Assembly (NCBI GenBank): GCA_016281165.1
Contig: JAEEIC010000077.1
Span: 1-10,135 of the forward strand
Length of the DNA stretch: 10,135 nucleotides
Direction: 5' to 3'
From: Bacillota bacterium
GTDB lineage: Bacteria; Bacillota; Clostridia; Peptostreptococcales; Anaerovoracaceae
A program made the position numbers and the translations under genes. The notes below the pieces were generated by a model. The model was given only the letters and a program-made list of their open reading frames with translations, was not told the origin of the DNA and made no database searches. Below, piece by piece: positions 5,184 to 10,135 of the stretch; position 1 is the stretch's first letter, and every line of letters starts with the position of its first letter.

Positions 5184-5728
5184 GCCTTCTCAAGCTCCTT
5201 TAGGCTCACCCTGAAAAATCTCAGCTTTTTAAGAAAAGCCCTGCTGTTGCCTCCGCCGAGGCCCAGGACTTTTCCCGCGCTCTCGCGCCTTTTCATGGAA
5301 TCCTCGCGTCCCGTAAGGCCCAGGCGGAAGAGATCCTCTTCGCTGACCGCGGGAGCCGCGTCCTCTTCGGCGGAGCTCTCTTCATCTCCGCTCTTCGGGC
5401 CCGCCGCCCTGAGCAGGGCCGCCCTTATCGCCTCGGGCGAGGCGTTCTCTATGCCTATATCTCCGCCCTTTTCGGCCTCGCTCATGGTGAGGAAGGCCTG
5501 CTTCGCCTGCGGGAAGAGCTTCGTGAGCCTTTCCCTTATGCGCCGGCCGGAATGATCGGGATCGGTAAAGATGATGATGCCTTCTTCTTCGTAGGCCTTC
5601 TTTATCAGGGCGAGAGTCTCTTTGGTGATGCCGAAGCCGTGGGTCGCGATGCTGCAGCAGTCAAGAGCCCTGGAAAGAGCCGCCTGATCGTCCCTGCCCT
5701 CGACTACGACGGCCTCTCTGATCTTCAC
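5153..5728 (-). CDS. rnmV: Ribonuclease M5, 5S rRNA maturation
   Basis: This 191-residue Toprim-domain nuclease trims precursor 5S rRNA to its mature ends, acting on the L18-bound substrate in Firmicutes. The Toprim signature is clear: VVVEGRDD (7-14) with Glu10, and TDPDHSGRRIR (55-65) with the acidic pair Asp56/Asp58, followed by GIENAS. The C-terminal part (RLGLTG...RRESAGKVLGLGGGNSRAFLKKL) is typical. Residues about 111-131 form an acidic, Ala/Ser-rich linker (DEESSAEEDAAPAVSEED) between the two parts, longer than I would expect. The start is GTG at 5728, in a four-base overlap with the stop of the upstream gene, which implies coupled translation; only a weak AGG-type binding site precedes it. 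Confidence 0.93.
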   Translation of the reverse strand: MKIREAVVVEGRDDQAALSRALDCCSIATHGFGITKETLALIKKAYEEEGIIIFTDPDHSGRRIRERLTKLFPQAKQAFLTMSEAEKGGDIGIENASPEAIRAALLRAAGPKSGDEESSAEEDAAPAVSEEDLFRLGLTGREDSMKRRESAGKVLGLGGGNSRAFLKKLRFFRVSLKELEKACQEYPRQTR

Positions 5729-6171
5729 GGCTTGACCTGCTCGGGCATCTCGTCCGGCTCTTCCTTCTTCTCTTCGTCCTTCACCACGTAGAGGACCTCG
5801 CCGTCATATATCATGCGCAGCTCGGATCTCGCCTGCTGCTCCACGTACTCGTCGCTCTCGACTATCTCCAGCTCCTGCTCGAGGCCCGTGCGCTGGTATT
5901 CGAGCTCGGCCAGCTGCTCGTCGGCCCGCTTCTTTTCCTCCTGCAGCTGGAAGATGCCCATGGTATTGATCGCGGTGACCACCGCCGCCACCATGACGGC
6001 CGCGATGCAGAGCACCCAGATCAGGGCTCCCCTGCGGCGCCTTCTGCTCCTCTTCTGCTGGCGGGTCAGCTCCTGCTGCTCCTCGCGCTGCCTCGCTCTT
6101 TGGGCCTTGCGCTCGATCTGGGCGTCAGTGGTCCTGTCCCTGAACATATCTTCGTCTGTGTACCTACTCAA
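5725..6171 (-). CDS. DivIC/FtsB-like septum formation protein
   Basis: The 148-residue product has a basic cytoplasmic N-terminus (about 1-47, very rich in Arg, Lys and Gln), one membrane helix (about 48-70), and an extracytoplasmic coiled coil (about 75-107). The terminal motif SDEYVEQQARSELRMIYDGEVLYVV is the hallmark of the FtsB/DivIC (septum initiator) family. These proteins link the FtsL/DivIB complex to septal wall synthesis. The start I favour is TTG at 6171, overlapping the walK stop by eight bases, with GAGGTG at 6181-6186. An alternative is ATG at 6147, which would lose eight residues and has a poorer site. It lies between walK and rnmV; DivIC in Bacillus is found elsewhere, so orthology is likely but not proven. 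Confidence 0.85.
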   Translation of the reverse strand: MSRYTDEDMFRDRTTDAQIERKAQRARQREEQQELTRQQKRSRRRRRGALIWVLCIAAVMVAAVVTAINTMGIFQLQEEKKRADEQLAELEYQRTGLEQELEIVESDEYVEQQARSELRMIYDGEVLYVVKDEEKKEEPDEMPEQVKP

Positions 6172-7981
6172 TGTCTCTCACACCTCTTCTGATAACTACG
6201 GGAAGAACTATGCTGATCTTCGTGCCTTCGCCGACCCGGCTCTCGGCCTCGATGGTGCCGCCGTGGCTGTCGACGATCTCCTTGGTGATCGCCAGCCCCA
6301 GTCCGGTGCCGCCCATGGCCCTGGAGCGGGCCTTGTCGACACGGTAAAAGCGCTCGAATATGCGGGGCAGGGACTCCGGCGGGATGCCGATGCCGCTGTC
6401 CTGCACGCTGACGCGCACTCTGTCTTTCTCCTGGACGATATCCACGTCTATATGGCCGCCCTCGTTGGTGTACTTGATGGCGTTGGACATGATGTTCATC
6501 ACGACCTGCTCCATCCTGTCTTTGTCGAGGTTGACCCTGATGTCGCCCTCTTCGTCGTAGAGGGCGTTGATGGTGAGATCCTTCTGTTTGGCGGTCATCT
6601 CGACCTTCATCAGCACCATGTTGACGAGCAGCACGATGTTGCCCTCGCGCAGGAAGATGGGCTCCTGCTGGTGGTCGAGACGCGAGAGCTGCAGCAGGTC
6701 TTTGACCAGGCGGTTCATGCGGTCCGCCTCTTTGTCGACGATCTGCAGGAAGCTGACAGCCGTGTCTTTATCGTCGAGAGCCCCGTCGAGCAGGGTCTCG
6801 GTATAGCTCTTGATATTGGTAAGAGGGGTCTTGAGCTCGTGCGACACGTTGGCCACGAAATCGGTCTGCATGTCTTCGAGCTTCTGCCTCTCGGTGATGT
6901 CCTGGATGACGAGTATGATGCCCACGTCCCTGCCGTTCTCGTCCTTGAAGCGGTCGAAGCGTATGACGTAGGTCTCGTTCTCCCGGCGGTAGACGGTCTG
7001 CCCGCCGCCGCTGTCGCAGCCCTCCTTGATACGCGTGAGCGAGAGCTTCTCGTCCAGCCCGCCCATGATCTCCTCGTAGGAGCTGGCGGAAAGATCCGCC
7101 TCCTGGGCGATGCCGAGTATCGATCTGGCCGCGGGATTGGCGTGTATGATGTTCCCCGCCAGATCTATGGCGACCAGTCCGTCCGCCATGTAGCGCAGTA
7201 TGGTGCCCAGCTTGTTCTTTTCGTTGTTGATCTCGCTGATGGTCTCGCCCAGGCGCTCAGCCATCATGTTGAACATCTCGGCCAGCTGGCCGATCTCGTC
7301 GTCGCTCTTGACCGGAGCCCTGATGCCGAAATCGCCCTGCGACATGATCTCGACCTTGTCGGTCACGTCGTTGATGGGGACGGTGATGCTGCGGGCGAGG
7401 GCAAAGCCCAAAAGCACGGTGATCACCAGGGCCAGCAGGGTGCCTTCGACGAAGATCATCTTCGCCTGGCCCAGGAAGGAGTTTATGGAGGAAAGGTCGG
7501 CCCTCACGTAGACGACGCCCTTCACGCCTTCTTCTCCCTTGACGGCGTAGCAGAGGTTCTTGACGGCGATGCCGCCGGCGCTGCCGTCCGACTCGCCGCT
7601 CTCGCCGGTCATGAGGCTCGCGACGATGATGTCGGAGTCGAAGAGCTCGGCCGCGCTCTTGCCCAGCAGGCTGGTGTTGGTGGAGGCGATGATGTCGAGC
7701 CTTTCGTCCACCACCGAGAGTTCCTGGGTGAAGCCGCTGGTCCAGCTGTCGTCGAGGGCCTGCTGTATCTCGGGGGCGTGGTCTTTCAAGCTCTCAAAGC
7801 TCTCGAGGAAGCTCAGAAGGTTGCTGCCGCTCACTGTCCTGGTGATATTGTCCCTCAAAGACCCCATCTGATAGCTCTGGATGCGGTCGATCAGGAACAC
7901 GGAAACGATGGTCATCGCGATGAAGACCAGCATGAAGTATATGAGGACTATGCGCCAGCGAACGCTGCTGTGCCTCTTCAC
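6164..7981 (-). CDS. walK: WalK-type sensor histidine kinase
   Basis: The 605-residue kinase has TM1 at about 10-31, an extracellular sensor of about 140 residues (33-175, PDC/Cache-like by size), and TM2 at about 176-197. These are followed by HAMP (about 198-250), a PAS domain (about 255-365, MADGLVAIDLAGNIIHANPA), HisKA with FVANVSHELKTPLTN and the phosphate-accepting His381, and HATPase_c with N box NIMSNAIKY (496-504), DSGIGIP (528-534) and GGTGLGLAI (557-565). This TM-sensor-TM-HAMP-PAS-kinase order is that of WalK (YycG), which controls cell-wall hydrolases through WalR. The start is GTG at 7981, directly after the walR stop, with AGGAGG at 7991-7996. The usual regulators YycH and YycI are not encoded next to it. 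Without the wider genome PhoR remains an alternative, but the partner regulator favours WalK. Confidence 0.9.
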   Translation of the reverse strand: MKRHSSVRWRIVLIYFMLVFIAMTIVSVFLIDRIQSYQMGSLRDNITRTVSGSNLLSFLESFESLKDHAPEIQQALDDSWTSGFTQELSVVDERLDIIASTNTSLLGKSAAELFDSDIIVASLMTGESGESDGSAGGIAVKNLCYAVKGEEGVKGVVYVRADLSSINSFLGQAKMIFVEGTLLALVITVLLGFALARSITVPINDVTDKVEIMSQGDFGIRAPVKSDDEIGQLAEMFNMMAERLGETISEINNEKNKLGTILRYMADGLVAIDLAGNIIHANPAARSILGIAQEADLSASSYEEIMGGLDEKLSLTRIKEGCDSGGGQTVYRRENETYVIRFDRFKDENGRDVGIILVIQDITERQKLEDMQTDFVANVSHELKTPLTNIKSYTETLLDGALDDKDTAVSFLQIVDKEADRMNRLVKDLLQLSRLDHQQEPIFLREGNIVLLVNMVLMKVEMTAKQKDLTINALYDEEGDIRVNLDKDRMEQVVMNIMSNAIKYTNEGGHIDVDIVQEKDRVRVSVQDSGIGIPPESLPRIFERFYRVDKARSRAMGGTGLGLAITKEIVDSHGGTIEAESRVGEGTKISIVLPVVIRRGVRDIE

Positions 7982-8695
7982 CTATTCGGGCCTCCTGAAG
8001 TAGTAGCCTATGCCTCTTCTGGTCATTATGTAGCGGGGATCCGAAGGATCGTCCTCCAGCTTTTCCCTCAGGCGCCTCACCGTGACGTCCACGGTGCGTA
8101 TGTCGCCGTAGTATTCGTAGCCCCAGACCTCTTCGAGCAGCTGCTCGCGCGAGAAGACTCTCTCTTCGCGTTCGGCCAGGTAGCGCAGAAGCTCGAACTC
8201 TCTTAAGGTCAGGTCGAGCCTCTCGCCGTTCTTCCTCACCTCGAAGCGGTTCATGTCTATCTCGAGGTTGCCGAAGGCCTTGACGTCGGGCTGCTCCTCG
8301 CTCTTCTCGCCTATGCTCTCGGACCTTCTGATGTTGGCCTTGATGCGGGCGATGAGCTCCCTCATGCCGAAGGGCTTGGTGATGTAGTCGTCGGCTCCGA
8401 GCTCCAGGCCCAGGACCTTGTCGACCTCTTCCTCTTTCGCGGTGAGCATCAGTATGGGCACGCTGCTCTTTTCGCGCACTCTCTTGCAGACCTCGAAGCC
8501 GTCCATCAGGGGCAGCATGATGTCCAGAAGTATCAGGTCGCAGCCGCAGGAGAGGGCCTTGTCGAGCCCTTCGCGCCCGTCATAGGCGGTCTCCACGCTG
8601 TAGCCTTCTTTTACGAGATTGAACTTTATGATATCGGAGATCGAAGCCTCGTCTTCTATTATCAGGATCTTTTTGGGGGTGTTTTCGTTTGCCAT
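7982..8695 (-). CDS. walR: WalR-type response regulator (OmpR/PhoB family)
   Basis: This 237-residue regulator has a receiver domain (about 8-120) with the acidic pocket E14/D15, phospho-acceptor Asp58 in LILLDIMLP, switch Thr85 and Lys107 in YITKPFG. A winged-helix DNA-binding domain (about 138-235) follows. The segment EVWGYEYYGDIRTVDVTVRR is highly typical of WalR (YycF). It would be phosphorylated by the adjacent kinase and control autolysin and wall-synthesis genes. ATG at 8695 is preceded by AAAGGAGG at 8706-8713. It is the first gene of the operon, about 20 bases from the likely transcript start, and its stop codon abuts the walK start. Confidence 0.93.
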   Translation of the reverse strand: MANENTPKKILIIEDEASISDIIKFNLVKEGYSVETAYDGREGLDKALSCGCDLILLDIMLPLMDGFEVCKRVREKSSVPILMLTAKEEEVDKVLGLELGADDYITKPFGMRELIARIKANIRRSESIGEKSEEQPDVKAFGNLEIDMNRFEVRKNGERLDLTLREFELLRYLAEREERVFSREQLLEEVWGYEYYGDIRTVDVTVRRLREKLEDDPSDPRYIMTRRGIGYYFRRPE

Positions 8696-8721
8696 TATAC
8701 AAGCGCCTCCTTTGACATTTC

Positions 8722-8750
8722 AGTATAGCACACGGATAAATGCAAGTCAA
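8722..8750 (-). promoter_or_regulatory. Sigma-A promoter of the walR-to-serS operon
   Basis: On the minus strand TTGACT (8745-8750) and TATACT (8722-8727) are separated by exactly 17 bases, with a TG in the extended -10 position (TGCTATACT). Transcription would start near 8715. No terminator separates it from the nuclease-like gene ending at 8776, so some read-through into walR is possible. Confidence 0.8.
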
Positions 8751-8775
8751 AAGGGCGGGAATTTTTGTGAGAGAT

Positions 8776-9774
8776 TCACGGACGCGCGGGGGCGGAAAAG
8801 AAGTCGGCCAGCTGCCTGATCATCGAGCCGCAGCGCATGCGGGTGAACATGATGTTGTTGTGCTGGCCCCTGCCGTCGTAGATGCTTATGCCCGAGGAGA
8901 GGGGCAGAAAGAGCCGGCCGCCGTCGAAGAGCTGGTCGTGCAGGTAGACTACGCATTTGATCCCCGCGCCTTCGGGAAGCTCCTGCCGCAGGGCGGGCTT
9001 GTAGACGTCGCGCACCTTGACGGCGGGGTGGTCTGTGTCCTTCTCGTAGGGGGTGACGAAGACGCGGCAGGTCTTCGCGCCGTCCTCGTCTTCGATGATC
9101 TGCACGTCCATGGCGTCTTCGGTCCACTGCTTGAGCTCGATGATGGCCCAGCGCTCTTTGCCCGGGTCGCGGAGCAGGACGTCGGCGCGGCTGCCCCCCT
9201 TGGTGTTCGCGAGCCGGTATTCGAGGAAGACTTCGAGGGGCGGCAGGCCCGGGACCGTATCCTTCTCGTTCATGAGCCTTTCCCTGAAGACTCTGAGGGC
9301 TTCTTTCTGGCGCGCAAGGCTCGCGGCGGCTTCGGCAAGCTTTCCCTCTTCGAGCATCATAAGGCCGGTGTCGAGACCGGCCAGATCCTTGGCAAGGCCG
9401 CTGTCCAGGGCTTTTCTGATGCTCCCGCGGCTGTTCTCCCTCATCACCGCGCAGGCGGGGGAGGCTCTGAAGGCCGCGAGCTCGGGGCAGTCTTTAAGGG
9501 CCCTGAGGGCGTTTATGTGCTTTTCGAGCTCGTCCTCGAGAGCGAGGCTCTCTTCGCAGGTCTGCCTGACGTACTCGGGAAAGTCGTAAAGCAGCAGGGC
9601 GAGGTCGGGCAGGGAGCGTCGCCAGGAATCGCTCTCCGCTCCCTCCGCTCTTTCGGGCCTTCCCAGGCGGGGATGCACGAGGCCGTAAAGGTCGCGGCAG
9701 AGCTCCTCGATGCTGTCCGGGCGGGTCGCGCGGTAAAATTCTTCTATACTATTAAGATACTTTCGGTCTGCCAT
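8776..9774 (-). CDS. Putative PD-(D/E)XK nuclease-like protein, DUF2075 N-terminal type
   Basis: The 332-residue protein resembles the N-terminal part of DUF2075 proteins. It shows an early SWRRSLPDLALLL segment, then after a helical insertion of about 120 residues the core VFLEYRLANTKGGSRADVLL and WAIIELKQWTED. Glu185, Asp198 and the Glu213-x-Lys215 pair in IIELK fit a PD-(D/E)XK active site. A later HPAVKVRDVYKPALRQEL and CVVYLHD segment also matches. The DUF2075 helicase part that normally follows is absent; the frame ends at residue 332 with a clean TGA. It may act on nucleic acid, but no substrate can be named. The start is uncertain: ATG at 9774 has no clear ribosome binding site, while TTG at 9789 has a weak GGAAG. 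It is the first complete gene after the right-edge partial gene. The family call rests on motif memory only. Confidence 0.55.
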   Translation of the reverse strand: MADRKYLNSIEEFYRATRPDSIEELCRDLYGLVHPRLGRPERAEGAESDSWRRSLPDLALLLYDFPEYVRQTCEESLALEDELEKHINALRALKDCPELAAFRASPACAVMRENSRGSIRKALDSGLAKDLAGLDTGLMMLEEGKLAEAAASLARQKEALRVFRERLMNEKDTVPGLPPLEVFLEYRLANTKGGSRADVLLRDPGKERWAIIELKQWTEDAMDVQIIEDEDGAKTCRVFVTPYEKDTDHPAVKVRDVYKPALRQELPEGAGIKCVVYLHDQLFDGGRLFLPLSSGISIYDGRGQHNNIMFTRMRCGSMIRQLADFFSAPARP

Positions 9775-9881
9775 GTTATCTGCGGTCAAAATGCTTCCGA
9801 TCTGCTGTATCGTCCGCGGTCGATACGCCCGGATCCGCTGTGCTGCCTGCGGTCAGGGCGCTTATGATCGGACGTACTGAC

Positions 9882-10135
9882 CTAGAGCCTGCGGAACACC
9901 GCGTCGGTGAGGGCGTCGTGGAGATAGCGCAGCTCCTCTTCGGAGGGGGCTGTGTCGTAGCCCATGTAGGCGCTGTTGTAATAGTTGAGTACGTAATCGG
10001 GGTCGGTTGGGAGCTGGCGCCAGAGCGCGCGGCCGCGGCCGACGTGCTCGACGTAGTGCTCAAAGGCGAGCAGGGCGAGATAGACGTTCCTGACGGCGAA
10101 GCACTCGCTCTGGCTGATGTACTGCTCGAGGCTCT
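9882..10135 (-). CDS. C-terminal end of an unrecognised protein (partial)
   Basis: The minus strand carries an open frame entering at the right edge and ending at TAG (9882-9884), 83 residues in view. It reads SLEQYISQSECFAVRNVYLA, then LLAFEHYVEHVGRGRALWRQ, a Tyr-rich stretch (PDYVLNYYNSAYMGYDTAPS) and an acidic-helical tail ending in DAVFRRL. Balanced composition, helical patterning and GC-rich third positions support real coding; the alternative frame on the same strand (9776-10063) is Ser/Thr/Pro-rich and looks spurious. I do not recognise the family. The start lies outside the window. The 107-base gap to the next gene shows several GACCGC-type short repeats but no clear promoter or terminator. 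Confidence 0.7.
   Translation of the reverse strand, partial: SLEQYISQSECFAVRNVYLALLAFEHYVEHVGRGRALWRQLPTDPDYVLNYYNSAYMGYDTAPSEEELRYLHDALTDAVFRRL

Noticed and set aside
5813..8206. 797-codon plus-strand open frame opposite walK and the DivIC-like gene
   Set aside because: It is antisense to clear genes. High GC and codon bias of the real strand remove stop codons from this frame; the protein has no recognisable domain and is rich in D, V, H and L runs.
8740..9867. 375-codon plus-strand open frame opposite the nuclease-like gene
   Set aside because: It begins within the walR promoter and is antisense to a coherent minus-strand protein; no domain is visible.
9776..10063. 95-codon minus-strand frame rich in Ser, Thr and Pro
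   Set aside because: Out-of-frame reading of the partial gene at the right edge, whose other frame gives a balanced, helical protein.
1..10135. CRISPR arrays, tRNA/rRNA genes, insertion sequences, riboswitches or T-boxes
   Set aside because: No spaced repeats, cloverleaf or rRNA segments, transposase frames or long structured leaders were seen. In particular serS has no T-box leader because it is internal to the operon.

Overview
The window reads as a chromosomal segment of a Gram-positive anaerobe of the Firmicutes, most likely a GC-rich member of the Clostridia. The evidence is a WalR/WalK-type two-component pair, an RNase M5 gene next to rsmA, a DivIC/FtsB-like septum protein, an S-layer-homology (SLH) protein and a FeoB-associated Cys-rich membrane protein. 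The genus cannot be fixed from the sequence alone. Every gene I can support lies on the minus strand, so the window is read from right to left. GC is high in coding DNA, which produces long meaningless open frames on the plus strand.

Right edge to about 8750: the 3' end of an unrecognised gene (partial, cut by the window edge), then a protein that looks like the N-terminal PD-(D/E)XK nuclease-like part of DUF2075 proteins, but without their helicase part.

About 8750 to 2955: one compact six-gene unit, walR - walK - divIC-like - rnmV - rsmA - serS. It starts at a good sigma-A-type promoter (TTGACT, 17 bp, TATACT) and ends at a hairpin-plus-T terminator after serS. Genes overlap or abut: walR/walK touch, walK/divIC overlap by 8 nt, divIC/rnmV by 4 nt, rnmV/rsmA by 31 nt, and rsmA/serS are 18 nt apart. 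Cell-envelope signalling, septum formation, 5S rRNA maturation, 16S rRNA dimethylation and serine tRNA charging are therefore probably co-expressed.

About 2926 to 2249: a DinJ/YafQ-type toxin-antitoxin pair with its own promoter. An inverted repeat brackets the antitoxin ribosome binding site. The toxin keeps all the catalytic residues known from YafQ.

About 2246 to 1890: a 59-residue FeoB-associated Cys-rich membrane protein, with a near-consensus promoter and an 18-nt dyad at the likely transcription start. This suggests a separately regulated, metal-responsive gene. It ends at a clear terminator.

About 1796 to 1: a secreted SLH-domain protein with a fibronectin-III-like N-terminal domain, then a small pyridoxamine-5'-phosphate-oxidase-like flavin protein, then a terminator at the left edge. 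No tRNA, rRNA, CRISPR array or insertion sequence was seen. No gene-free stretch exceeds 300 bases. Most of the window is ordinary housekeeping DNA. The most distinctive pieces are the composition of the walR-to-serS operon, the regulatory dyads of the two small accessory units, and the stand-alone nuclease-like protein.
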